Both the position numbers and the translations under genes were made by a program. 64,000 bases of DNA from Brevibacterium picturae. Lineage in GTDB: Bacteria; Actinomycetota; Actinomycetes; Actinomycetales; Brevibacteriaceae. Location of the stretch: positions 3,844,001-3,908,000 of the forward strand of contig NZ_LT629739.1 of the NCBI RefSeq assembly GCF_900105045.1, given 5' to 3'. Below the pieces are notes generated by a model. It ran no database searches. It worked only from the letters and a program-made list of their open reading frames with translations, and had not been told where the DNA came from. Below, piece after piece: positions 1 to 8,673 of the stretch (position 1 is the stretch's first letter; every line of letters begins with the position of its first letter).

Positions 1-120
1 AAGGTGATCCCGCCACTGCGTCTGGGGCAGATCTCGCTGGATCTGGGGTTCATCGTGTTGCTGATCGGAATTCAGATCCTGGCATCGTTCCTCAGGAGCC
101 TGGCCTACGGAGTCGCCTGA
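1..120 (+). CDS. YggT family membrane protein, C-terminal end (partial)
   Basis: The first 39 codons of the window read as the end of a small membrane protein, with a hydrophobic stretch (GFIVLLIGIQILASFL) and a short basic tail before TGA at 118-120. YggT proteins usually lie just upstream of divIVA in actinobacteria, in the order sepF-yggT-divIVA, and the next gene here is divIVA. YggT proteins are two-segment membrane proteins linked to division and envelope functions. The family call rests on context and hydrophobicity, because only the last segment is visible. Confidence 0.7.
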   Translation, partial: KVIPPLRLGQISLDLGFIVLLIGIQILASFLRSLAYGVA

Positions 121-155
121 ACCACGGTGCCTGCGGAGTCGGCTGAACCACGGTG
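109..155. repeat. 21-bp imperfect direct repeat covering the yggT stop codon
   Basis: The bases at 109-129 recur at 135-155 with one mismatch (C/G); both copies contain CTGAACCACGGTG. The first copy includes the last YggT codons and its stop, so this looks like a small local duplication after the gene. No function is proposed. Confidence 0.6.
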
Positions 156-408
156 TTCGGGCCGCCCGCTGTGCAGAGTTTCGAACTGGCCCTGAGCCTG
201 TTGCGAACATCACAGCGGCCCCGTGATCTGGACCCTCAGTTCGCAGAACTGTTCTGAGTGTTGCTAGGGTCGAATATTACAACTTCGTCATATGAGTCCG
301 TGACACGGCATTACTGCAGGACAAAACTGCAGGTGTTACGCTAATGTGACGTTGTAGCCGTCTTTATGGCGGCAGCGTAATGAATGTAGATCGACCAAAG
401 GTGACCTC

Positions 409-1239
409 ATGGCGCTCACGCCTGAAGACGTAGTAAACAAGCGGTTCCAGCATGTGAAGTTCCGCGACGGGTACGACCAGGATGAAGTCGACGATTTCCT
501 CGATGAGGTTGTCGTAGAGATCCGCCGTCTTTACCAGGAGAACGACGAACTTCGTCAGAAGCTCTCCACCGCCGAGCAGCGAGTCAAGGAACTTGACTCC
601 GGCGGCGCACCTGCTGCCGCACCCGCGCAGGACATCGATGCCACTCAGGCCATGCCTGCCGCGGTGCCCTCCCAGAAGGACGCGGATGCGTCGAAGCAGG
701 AGAAAGCGCAGACCCCAGAGGCTCCGGCTGCTCCAGGAACGACCCAGCAGCCATCGGCACCGGCGGTCAAGGAAGCAGCTCCTGCTCCGCAGAGCAACGC
801 CCCCAACCAATCCGCACCCGCAGCCAATGGTGCAGCACCGGCTGCTGCCGGCACTGCCGCAGGCATCGGCCTCGGCTCGAGCATGGGCGGGGACGGCGAC
901 GCCCACGGACTCATCGCCCTGGCACAGCGTGTTCACGATGAGCACGTCACAGAGGGCGAACGTCGCCGCGACGAACTCATCAAGAATGCGGAGACCGAAG
1001 CCAAAGACATCGTCGGCAAAGCCGAGACGAAACGTGACGAGACACTGTCGACCCTGGAAACGCAGAAGTCGACCCTCGAGCGTTCGATCGACCAGCTGTC
1101 GAACTTCGAACGTCAGTACCGGACGCGTCTCAAGAGCTACCTCAACGACCAGTTGCGCGATCTCGAGAACTCCACAAGTCTGGCACCGGAGACCCTGGAC
1201 GGGAACTCCTTCGGTTCTTCGTCGAATCACAAACTCTGA
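409..1239 (+). CDS. divIVA: DivIVA/Wag31 polar growth scaffold
   Basis: A 276-aa DivIVA protein, the coiled-coil scaffold that marks curved membrane at cell poles and septa and directs polar wall synthesis in actinobacteria. The N-terminal 60 residues are the conserved membrane-binding domain (MALTPEDVVNKRF, then KFRDGYDQDEVDDFLDEV). Residues about 65-165 are an Ala/Pro/Gln-rich linker typical of Wag31. The C-terminal 100 residues are a charged coiled coil. The start follows a GGTGACC-like ribosome site. Neighbours yggT and lspA are the usual order. A hairpin after the stop separates it from lspA. Confidence 0.95.
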   Translation: MALTPEDVVNKRFQHVKFRDGYDQDEVDDFLDEVVVEIRRLYQENDELRQKLSTAEQRVKELDSGGAPAAAPAQDIDATQAMPAAVPSQKDADASKQEKAQTPEAPAAPGTTQQPSAPAVKEAAPAPQSNAPNQSAPAANGAAPAAAGTAAGIGLGSSMGGDGDAHGLIALAQRVHDEHVTEGERRRDELIKNAETEAKDIVGKAETKRDETLSTLETQKSTLERSIDQLSNFERQYRTRLKSYLNDQLRDLENSTSLAPETLDGNSFGSSSNHKL

Positions 1240-1260
1240 TTCCTCGCAGCAGACACTCAA

Positions 1261-1290
1261 GGTCCGGGAACTCCATGGAGATCCCGGACC
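1261..1290 (+). terminator. Hairpin after divIVA
   Basis: GGTCCGGGA (1261-1269) pairs perfectly with TCCCGGACC (1282-1290) across a 12-nt loop, followed by TTGT. It lies 21 bases after the divIVA stop and is the likely end of that transcript, so lspA probably has its own promoter; a TAGAAT box lies at 1359-1364. Confidence 0.7.
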
Positions 1291-1362
1291 TTGTCAGTGT
1301 CCCCGTGAGGTGTGCCATAGCGCGGGCATCGGTGCCATCGAGTCGTCAGACAGTGAGTTAGA

Positions 1363-1917
1363 ATGAGCCAAATGAACGATGATGCCACCGAGACGAAACC
1401 CCGTCGGCGCAGAATGCTCGGGATGCTGTTCGGCATAGCAGCGATCGTCCTCGTGGTGGATCAGTTCACCAAGTTTCTCGCAGTCAGGTTCCTCGAAGGA
1501 CAGGAACCGGTACCTGTCATCGGTACTCTGGCGGGATTCGACTTCTACCGAAACCCCGGGGCGGCACTGGGGCTCGGTTCGAGCATGACCTGGATCTTCC
1601 CCCTCATCGCGATCGCTGTCTTCGCTGCGATCCTCTTCCTGTCGAGGAAATTGGGCTCCGTGGCCTGGGCGATCGGGCTCGGTCTGCTGTTGGGCGGACT
1701 GTTCGGCAACCTCGTGGATCGACTGTTCCGGCAGCCCGGATTCCTGCACGGGGCCGTCGTCGATTTCATCGACCTGTCATTATTCATCTGCAATGTCGCC
1801 GACATTGCGATCTCCGCAGCGGCTGTCACCCTCGTGGTGGCAAGCCTCAAAGGCATCGAACTGGACGGATCGGACTCGAAGCACGCGAGCACGGTCGGAG
1901 AGGACACACATGGCTGA
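1363..1917 (+). CDS. lspA: Lipoprotein signal peptidase (signal peptidase II)
   Basis: A 184-aa membrane aspartyl protease that cuts the signal peptide from diacylglyceryl-modified prolipoproteins. Four hydrophobic segments are visible. The family motifs are present: DQFTK (33-37), RNPGAALG (63-70), GNLVDR (115-120) and NVADIAI (144-150). Asp119 and Asp147 are the expected catalytic pair. ATG at 1363 is taken as the start, but a TAGAAT box at 1359-1364 would place transcription near the second ATG at 1372, making a leaderless start there possible. The stop overlaps the rluD start region, so lspA and rluD are co-transcribed. Confidence 0.95.
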   Translation: MSQMNDDATETKPRRRRMLGMLFGIAAIVLVVDQFTKFLAVRFLEGQEPVPVIGTLAGFDFYRNPGAALGLGSSMTWIFPLIAIAVFAAILFLSRKLGSVAWAIGLGLLLGGLFGNLVDRLFRQPGFLHGAVVDFIDLSLFICNVADIAISAAAVTLVVASLKGIELDGSDSKHASTVGEDTHG

Positions 1918-2833
1918 ACGCTCGATCCTGGTACCCGAGGGCCTTGAAGGTCAGCGGGTGGATTTTGCGCTGTCGAAGCTGCTGGGGCTCTCCCGCACAG
2001 CAGCCGCTGACATCTGCGCAGAAGGGGGCGTGCAGCTGTCGGGACAGGTCGTCGCAAAATCGGACCGTGTCGAATCCGGGGAACGCCTCGACATCATGAT
2101 GCCCGAGCCGCAGCGGCCCCTGGAGGTCGTGCCGGACCCGGTCCCCGGGATGAGGATCGTCCATGACGAGGAAGCCTTCGTCGTCGTCGACAAACCCGTT
2201 GGCGTCGCCGCACACCCTGCGCAAGGGTGGAAGGGGCGGACCGTCGTCGGCGGACTCGCAGCCGCTGGCTTCACAATCGCCACTTCTGGTGCGCCCGAGC
2301 GGCAGGGGATCGTCCAGCGTCTCGACGTAGGCACTTCCGGTCTAATGGTGATCGCGAAGAGCGAGCATGCCTACAGCGTCCTCAAGCATGCATTCAAAGA
2401 ACGCACCGTGGAGAAGACCTATCACGCGCTCGTTCAGGGACTGCCGGACCCCGTTCTCGGTACCATCGACGCCCCCATCGCTCGGAACCCGCGTCATGAC
2501 GGACTCTATGCCGTCCACAGCGCGGGCAAGAACGCGATCACCCATTACGAGGTCCTCGAAGCCCACAGGCGAGCATCCCTGGTGGAAGTCCACCTCGAAA
2601 CCGGGCGAACCCACCAGATCCGAGTCCATTTCTCTGCGCTGAAACGTCCCTGCGTCGGGGATCTTCCCTATGGAGCCGATCCGGTGCTGGCCAAGGATCT
2701 CCGCCTGGAACGTCAGTGGCTGCACGCTGTCAAACTCGGATTCCATCATCCCGACTCGAACAGATGGGTCGAATTTGAGAGCGGGTACCCCGAGGACCTG
2801 CAGTATGCGATTGATCGCATCCGCACACCCTGA
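1910..2833 (+). CDS. rluD: RluD-family 23S rRNA pseudouridine synthase
   Basis: A 307-aa RluA/RluD-type pseudouridine synthase that isomerises uridines in 23S rRNA. Residues 1-60 form an S4 RNA-binding domain. The catalytic motif is QRLDVGTSGLMV with Asp139 as nucleophile; the usual His before RLD is Gln. TGRTHQIRVH near the C-terminus is also typical. ATG at 1910 is chosen because the conserved S4 domain begins there; it overlaps the lspA stop by 8 bases. An in-frame ATG further upstream would only add residues encoded inside lspA. Confidence 0.93.
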   Translation: MAERSILVPEGLEGQRVDFALSKLLGLSRTAAADICAEGGVQLSGQVVAKSDRVESGERLDIMMPEPQRPLEVVPDPVPGMRIVHDEEAFVVVDKPVGVAAHPAQGWKGRTVVGGLAAAGFTIATSGAPERQGIVQRLDVGTSGLMVIAKSEHAYSVLKHAFKERTVEKTYHALVQGLPDPVLGTIDAPIARNPRHDGLYAVHSAGKNAITHYEVLEAHRRASLVEVHLETGRTHQIRVHFSALKRPCVGDLPYGADPVLAKDLRLERQWLHAVKLGFHHPDSNRWVEFESGYPEDLQYAIDRIRTP

Positions 2834-2988
2834 TCTCTGCCGGTAAGAGCGTGCCCGATCGCATCGGCAGGACATCGATGAGCGAGCGCCCCTCGGACGC
2901 CGAGGTGGCAGCAAAGCCCCTGCTCGTCGAGTGCCCAATGGTCTAAGCTGGGGTCGCAACACAGGTCATATCTCAGGGAAGGCTGTCA

Positions 2989-5900
2989 GTGCCGAAAGAC
3001 GATTTCGTCCATCTTCACGTCCATACCGAATACTCGATGTTGGACGGAGCAGCCCGGCTCACGGACCTGATGGCTGCGACCAATGCCTCCGGCATGTCGG
3101 CCATCGCAACCACAGACCACGGTTATCTCTTCGGGGCCTTCGACTTCTGGTCCCAGGCGACCGCTGCCGGCATCAAACCCATCATCGGCGTCGAAGCCTA
3201 TGTCACTCCGGGCACGGACCGGCGTGATAAGACAAGGGTGAAGTGGCGCACGGATGAGTCGCAGAAGCGCGATGACCTCTCAGGTGGTGGCCTCTATACC
3301 CACATGACGCTGCTGTCGCGGAACAACACCGGCATGCGCAACCTGTTCAAGGCCTCCTCGCATGCCTCCCTCGACTCCGTCACCGCAAAATGGCCGCGCA
3401 TCGATCAGGAACTGCTTGAGACCTACTCCGACGGCCTGCTCGCCACCACAGGCTGCCCGTCGGGTGAGGTCCAGGTTCGGCTGCGTCTGGGACAGTACGA
3501 AGAGGCCAAGGCCGCCGCGGGCAAATATCGGGAGATCTTCGGCAAAGACAACTACTATGTCGAGCTCATGGACCATGGTCTCTCCATCGAGAAGCGAGTG
3601 ACCAAGGACCTGATCCGTCTGTCCAAGGAAATGGACATCCCGTTGGTCGCGACCAACGACCTGCACTACACCCACGAATCCGATGCGAAGGCGCACGAGG
3701 CGCTTCTCGCCATCCAATCGGGCTCGAAGCTCATCGAACCCACCTATGACCAGGGTGGCTCGCGCTTCGCCTTCTCCGGGTCCGGCTACTATCTCAAGTC
3801 AGCAGCGGAGATGCGTGCGCTGTTCTCCGAGTTCCCCGAAGCCTGCGACAACACGCTTGAGATCGCCGAGAAGTGCGAAGTCTCCTTCGACACCTCCGCG
3901 AACTACATGCCGAAGTTCCCCTGCCCTCCTGGTGAGGACGAAACCTCCTGGCTGGTCAAAGAGGTCCAGACAGGGCTCGAATATCGGTATCCGGGAGGAA
4001 TCCCCGACGATGTGCGCAAACAGGCCGACTACGAGCTCGATATCATCATCTCGATGGGCTTTCCCGGTTACTTCCTCGTCGTCGCCGACTTCATCAACTG
4101 GTCCAAGGACAACGGCATCCGGGTCGGCCCTGGGCGTGGCTCGGGTGCCGGTTCGATGGTCGCCTACGCGATGCGCATCACCGACCTCGATCCACTCAAA
4201 CACGGGCTCTTCTTCGAGCGGTTCCTCAACCCCGACCGCGTCTCCATGCCCGACTTCGACGTCGACTTCGATGATCGTCGCCGCGGCGAGGTCATCGACT
4301 ATGTGACACGGAAATACGGTGACGAACGTGTGGCGATGATCGTCACCTACGGCACGATCAAGACGAAGATGGCGCTCAAGGATTCCGCACGGGTCCTCGG
4401 CAAGCCCTTCTCCATGGGCGAACGTCTCACCAAAGCACTGCCGCCGGCCGAGATGGCCAAGGACATTCCGCTGGCCGACATCGAAAACCCCGAATCGAAG
4501 AGGTACAACGAGGCGGGGGAGTTCAGAGCGTTCGTCGACTCGGACGCTGAGGCGCGCGAGACCTTTGAGACCGCAAAGGGCATCGAGGGACTGAAACGGC
4601 AGTGGGGCGTCCACGCGGCCGGGGTGATCATGTCGTCCGACCCGATCATCGACGTCATCCCGATCATGCGCCGCTTTCAGGACGGGCAGGTCATCACCCA
4701 GTTCGACTACCCCACGTCGGAGGGCCTCGGACTGATCAAGATGGACTTCCTGGGGCTGCGAAACCTCACGATCATCTCCGACGCAGTGGAGAACATCAAG
4801 TCCAACCGCGACTATGATCTCGACCTCGAGCACCTCGACTTGGAGGACCAGGGCGCCTATGAGCTGCTCTCCCGTGGCGACACACTGGGCGTGTTCCAGC
4901 TCGATGGTGGTGGCCTGCGTGCTCTGCTGCGGCTGATGAAGCCGGACAACTTCGAAGACATCTCGGCGACGATCGCCCTCTACCGTCCGGGGCCGATGGG
5001 CGCCGACTCCCATACGAATTTCGCCCTGCGCAAGAACGGTCAGCAGGAGGTCACTCCGATCCATCCGGAGCTCGAGGAGCCGCTCGAGGACATCCTCGGC
5101 ACGACCTACGGTCTCATCATCTATCAGGAGCAGGTGATGGCGATCGCGCAGAAGGTCGCCGGCTATTCGCTGGGCCAAGCCGATATTCTGCGCCGTGCCA
5201 TGGGCAAGAAGAAGAAGTCCGAGCTGGACAAGCAGCAGGTGGGCTTCTTCGGAGGAATGAAGGAGCGCGGGTTCTCCGAGGCTGCCGCTCAGGCGCTCTG
5301 GGACATCCTGCTGCCCTTCTCCGACTACGCATTCAACAAGGCCCACTCGGCCGCCTACGGCCTCGTGTCCTATTGGACGGCGTTCCTCAAGGCCCACTAC
5401 ACGGCGGAGTACATGGCAGCCTTGCTCACCTCGGTGGGCGACAACAAGGACAAACTGGCCATCTACCTCAACGAGTGCCGACGACTGGGCATCACGGTGC
5501 AGCCGCCCGATGTCAACGACTCCGCTCTGCACTTCACCCCGGTCGGTGAGGACATCCGCTTCGGCATGGGCGCGGTGCGCAACGTCGGTGCCAATGTCGT
5601 TGACGGGATCGTCGAGGCCCGGAATGAGAAGGGCAGCTACACCTCGTTCACGGACTTCCTCGACAAGGTGCCCAGCCACGTATGCAATAAGCGCACGATC
5701 GAATCACTCATCAAGGCCGGCGGCTTCGATTCTTTGGGCCAGACCCGCAGATCACTCGTCGAAGTGCATGAAGAGGCCGTGGATTCGGTCATCGGAGTCA
5801 AACGTCAGGAGGCCAACGGTCAGTTCGACCTGTTCGCAGGTCTCGGTGGAGACGATGATGAGCCGAGCTTCTCCGTGGCGATCCCCGACCGGCCCGAATG

Positions 5901-6546
5901 GGAGAAGAAGGAGAAGCTGTCCTTCGAGCGCGACATGATCGGTCTCTACGTCTCCGATCATCCCCTCAACGGTCTCGAGGGTGTCCTGGCGGCGGAGTCG
6001 GAGGCCTCCATCGCCGAGGTGGTGGATCCGGAATCGCACCGGCACGACGGATCGCAGGTCAAGATCTGCGGAATGATCACTCAGGTCACCCGCAAGGTCT
6101 CGAAGAACTCGGGCAAACCCTACGCGATCGTCAACGTTGAGGACCTCAACGCCGAGGTGGAGGTCATGTTCTTCGGTGACACCTACGAACCCGTGGCGAG
6201 CCTGCTGGCCACCGACCTCGTCATCTCGCTGACCGGTCGGATCCGTCATTCCGACGACAGGCCGACGTCGATGATGGCGATGTCGATGACGATTCCCGAT
6301 GTCACGGACCCGAAGGACCGGCCCCTCAACCTCCTGCTCCCGATGGAGAAGGCGACTGAGGACATGGCGTCGAAGCTGCTGCGGGTCCTCGAATCGCACA
6401 AGGGGCAGACCGATGTGCACCTGGTCCTCTCGCAGCCGGGCAGGCAGACGGTGATGCGGCTGGATCGTGCCATCCGAGTCGACCCGAATCCGAGTCTCTA
6501 CGGTGATCTCAAAGCGCTGTTGGGCTCTCGCTGTCTGACCGCCTGA
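2989..6546 (+). CDS. dnaE: DNA polymerase III alpha subunit
   Basis: An 1185-aa replicative polymerase of the DnaE1 type. The N-terminal PHP domain starts with HLHVHTEYSMLDG. The palm carries PDFDVDFDDRRR with the catalytic aspartates, preceded by GPGRGSGAGS. The C-terminal part has an OB-fold (VKICGMITQVTRKVSKNSGK). The length is normal for actinobacterial DnaE1. The start is GTG at 2989, about 8 bases after AGGGAAGG. The 155 bases between rluD and dnaE show no gene, so dnaE probably has its own promoter. Confidence 0.97.
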   Translation: MPKDDFVHLHVHTEYSMLDGAARLTDLMAATNASGMSAIATTDHGYLFGAFDFWSQATAAGIKPIIGVEAYVTPGTDRRDKTRVKWRTDESQKRDDLSGGGLYTHMTLLSRNNTGMRNLFKASSHASLDSVTAKWPRIDQELLETYSDGLLATTGCPSGEVQVRLRLGQYEEAKAAAGKYREIFGKDNYYVELMDHGLSIEKRVTKDLIRLSKEMDIPLVATNDLHYTHESDAKAHEALLAIQSGSKLIEPTYDQGGSRFAFSGSGYYLKSAAEMRALFSEFPEACDNTLEIAEKCEVSFDTSANYMPKFPCPPGEDETSWLVKEVQTGLEYRYPGGIPDDVRKQADYELDIIISMGFPGYFLVVADFINWSKDNGIRVGPGRGSGAGSMVAYAMRITDLDPLKHGLFFERFLNPDRVSMPDFDVDFDDRRRGEVIDYVTRKYGDERVAMIVTYGTIKTKMALKDSARVLGKPFSMGERLTKALPPAEMAKDIPLADIENPESKRYNEAGEFRAFVDSDAEARETFETAKGIEGLKRQWGVHAAGVIMSSDPIIDVIPIMRRFQDGQVITQFDYPTSEGLGLIKMDFLGLRNLTIISDAVENIKSNRDYDLDLEHLDLEDQGAYELLSRGDTLGVFQLDGGGLRALLRLMKPDNFEDISATIALYRPGPMGADSHTNFALRKNGQQEVTPIHPELEEPLEDILGTTYGLIIYQEQVMAIAQKVAGYSLGQADILRRAMGKKKKSELDKQQVGFFGGMKERGFSEAAAQALWDILLPFSDYAFNKAHSAAYGLVSYWTAFLKAHYTAEYMAALLTSVGDNKDKLAIYLNECRRLGITVQPPDVNDSALHFTPVGEDIRFGMGAVRNVGANVVDGIVEARNEKGSYTSFTDFLDKVPSHVCNKRTIESLIKAGGFDSLGQTRRSLVEVHEEAVDSVIGVKRQEANGQFDLFAGLGGDDDEPSFSVAIPDRPEWEKKEKLSFERDMIGLYVSDHPLNGLEGVLAAESEASIAEVVDPESHRHDGSQVKICGMITQVTRKVSKNSGKPYAIVNVEDLNAEVEVMFFGDTYEPVASLLATDLVISLTGRIRHSDDRPTSMMAMSMTIPDVTDPKDRPLNLLLPMEKATEDMASKLLRVLESHKGQTDVHLVLSQPGRQTVMRLDRAIRVDPNPSLYGDLKALLGSRCLTA

Positions 6547-6606
6547 GACACTGTCCGACTGTCTGATTCGGAGGCAGAGGGAATCGGTGCAGGGACGGGG
6601 ACTAGA

Positions 6607-7917
6607 ATGGTGCGAGTGAACATTCTGGACTTCCGCGGCGAGAGACTGACCAAGAGATTCCTCAAGCAGAGGCTGCCCCGTGCCGCCGAGACGCATGCCG
6701 ATATCGAACGACGCGTGGCCGAGCTGCTGAGCCAGGTGCAGTCCGGGGGCACTCGCGCCGTCAAGGAGTTCACGGCGAGATTCGACTCCGTGGACCTCGA
6801 GTCGCTGCGGGTGCCGGTCTCCGAGCTGAAGCGCGCCGAGGCCGAGCTGGACCCTGCCATCAAATCGGCACTGGTCGAATCGATCTCCCGCGCCCGGCAG
6901 GTCGCCCACGATCAGCGTCCCGACGATGTCCGCACTGAACTGTCCTCCGGGGCGCAGGTGACGACACGTCACCTGCCGATCGAACGGGTCGGTCTCTATG
7001 TGCCCGGCGGGCTGGCTGTCTATCCCTCGACCGTGGTGATGAATGTCGTGCCGGCACAGGCCGCGGGCTCTGCCTCGTTGGCGATCGCCAGTCCGCCCCA
7101 GAGCAACGGGCTGCCCCACCCCACGGTCCTCGCCACTGCCCACATCCTCGGCGTCGATGAGGTCTGGGCCATGGGCGGTGCTCAGGCCATCGGTGCTCTT
7201 GCCTACGGCCTCGACGATGACGAGGACCTGGCACCCGTCGACCTGATCACAGGTCCGGGCAACGCCTACGTCGCTGCCGCGAAATCGCTCATGCGCACCC
7301 AGGTGGGCATCGACGCCGTCGCCGGACCCACCGAAATCATCATTCTGGCCGATTCGACGGCGGATCCGGCGTTCGTCGCCGCCGATCTCATCAGCCAAGC
7401 AGAACACGACGAACTCGCAGCCTCCGTTCTCGTCACAGACTCGACCGAGCTGTCCGAACGTGTGCAGGCGGAGCTTCTCGCCCAGGTTCCTGCCGCGGTC
7501 CACCACGAGCGGATCGACACCGCACTGTCGGGTCAGCAGTCGGCCATCGTCCTCGTCGACGATCTGGCCTCGGGCATCGACGTCGTCAACGGGTACGCCG
7601 GAGAACATGTCGAGGTCCACACCGCTGACGCTCATGCGGTTGCCGCACGGATCACCAATGGGGGAGCGGTGTTCGTCGGGGACTGGGCGCCGGTGTCCCT
7701 GGGCGACTACTGCGCAGGATCGAACCACGTCCTGCCCACGATGGGTACTGCCGCCCACGGCTCCGGCCTCGGAGTGCACTCATTCATCAAGGTCAGCCAG
7801 GTCATCGATTATGACCGTTCGGCGCTGGCCGAGGTTGCCGACCACATCGAGGTGCTGGCCGACAGCGAACAGCTGCCCGCCCACGGCCGGGCCGTCAGCA
7901 TCCGGTTCGAGGAGTAG
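6607..7917 (+). CDS. hisD: Histidinol dehydrogenase
   Basis: A 436-aa zinc and NAD-dependent enzyme for the last two steps of histidine synthesis (histidinol to histidine). Signature stretches are [29 protein letters not shown] (Gln and His zinc ligands), GEHVEVHT (general base Glu-His) and a Gly/His-rich C-terminal loop with AAHGSGL. It follows dnaE by 60 bases and lies 2 bases before nrdR. The other his genes are not in the window. Confidence 0.96.
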   Translation: MVRVNILDFRGERLTKRFLKQRLPRAAETHADIERRVAELLSQVQSGGTRAVKEFTARFDSVDLESLRVPVSELKRAEAELDPAIKSALVESISRARQVAHDQRPDDVRTELSSGAQVTTRHLPIERVGLYVPGGLAVYPSTVVMNVVPAQAAGSASLAIASPPQSNGLPHPTVLATAHILGVDEVWAMGGAQAIGALAYGLDDDEDLAPVDLITGPGNAYVAAAKSLMRTQVGIDAVAGPTEIIILADSTADPAFVAADLISQAEHDELAASVLVTDSTELSERVQAELLAQVPAAVHHERIDTALSGQQSAIVLVDDLASGIDVVNGYAGEHVEVHTADAHAVAARITNGGAVFVGDWAPVSLGDYCAGSNHVLPTMGTAAHGSGLGVHSFIKVSQVIDYDRSALAEVADHIEVLADSEQLPAHGRAVSIRFEE

Positions 7918-7919
7918 AA

Positions 7920-8417
7920 ATGCGTTGTCCATTCTGTCGTGAATCAGATTCCCGTGTCGTCGATTCACGGACCAGCGAAGATGGTGCCGCGATCCGTCGC
8001 AGGCGTCAGTGCCGCCATTGCGGACGCCGCTTCACGACCATGGAGGCGACCAGCCTGTCCGTGATCAAGCGCTCGGGCGTGACGGAGGAGTTCTCACGTC
8101 AGAAGATCATGTCCGGTGTGCGCAAGGCGTGTCAGGGGCGACCGGTCAATGACGACGATCTGGCGAAGCTGGCACAGAAGGTCGAAGAGGACATTCGCTC
8201 CAAAGGGATCGCCGAGATCGACGCCGACGAGGTGGGACTGAGCATCCTCGAGCCCCTGCGCGAACTCGACCAGGTCGCCTACCTGCGATTCGCCAGCGTC
8301 TACCAGGGATTCGACTCACTCGAAGACTTCGAAGCGGCGATCGATTCTCTGCGTGCCGATGCGGCTCTGAAATCGGGAGATGCGAGGCAGGCGACTCCCG
8401 AAGATTTCCAAGCCTGA
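7920..8417 (+). CDS. nrdR: Transcriptional repressor NrdR
   Basis: A 165-aa repressor of ribonucleotide reductase genes that senses ATP/dATP. A zinc ribbon uses Cys3, Cys6, Cys31 and Cys34 (MRCPFC and QCRHCGRRF), and an ATP-cone domain starts near residue 47 with [16 protein letters not shown]. Length and architecture are standard. It begins 2 bases after hisD, so the two are probably read together. The tail is slightly extended beyond the ATP cone. Confidence 0.96.
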   Translation: MRCPFCRESDSRVVDSRTSEDGAAIRRRRQCRHCGRRFTTMEATSLSVIKRSGVTEEFSRQKIMSGVRKACQGRPVNDDDLAKLAQKVEEDIRSKGIAEIDADEVGLSILEPLRELDQVAYLRFASVYQGFDSLEDFEAAIDSLRADAALKSGDARQATPEDFQA

Positions 8418-8485
8418 GAAAATCACCCCCAGAAATCTGTGAGCGGAGTAGTCCAGCACACCGATTCTTGTGTAACATTGACAGT

Positions 8486-8548
8486 GCGCGCTTCGGCGCG
8501 CGGCCGCTTGCGGTTCGGAGGGGAAGCCGAACCGTCAAGCGGCCTTTT
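8486..8548 (+). terminator. Two stacked hairpins with T-run; terminator or short RNA
   Basis: Hairpin 1 is GCGCGC-TTCG-GCGCGC at 8486-8501, a UUCG-capped stem. Hairpin 2 pairs 8502-8518 with 8527-8544 (GGCCGCTTG and CGGTTCGG arms, one bulged T) and is followed by TTTT at 8545-8548. A TAACAT box at 8473-8478 would start transcription right at hairpin 1, so this could be a short structured RNA and not only the nrdR terminator. The -35 region is weak. Confidence 0.6.
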
Positions 8549-8586
8549 ACTGTCCTCGCCCGGGCAGACGAGTCCGCGCAGAGTCA

Positions 8587-8628
8587 AGCACAGGGCGCAT
8601 CGGAGATGACTCCGATGCGCCCTGTGCT
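8587..8628. terminator. Perfect 19-bp hairpin between convergent genes
   Basis: Bases 8587-8605 pair perfectly with 8610-8628 around an ATGA loop (the arm begins AGCACAGGGCGC). It sits between the end of nrdR (+) and the end of the helicase-like gene (-), with no strong T-run on either side. It is likely a bidirectional, factor-independent end of transcription. Confidence 0.7.
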
Positions 8629-8673
8629 CTGCGTCCGTTCAGATGTGGCGAACGTGCGGGTGGCCGCGCTGAT

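Noticed and set aside
3799-7779. Long minus-strand frames opposite dnaE and hisD
   Set aside because: They are shadow frames of well-conserved genes with His/Asp/Val-rich composition and no family match.
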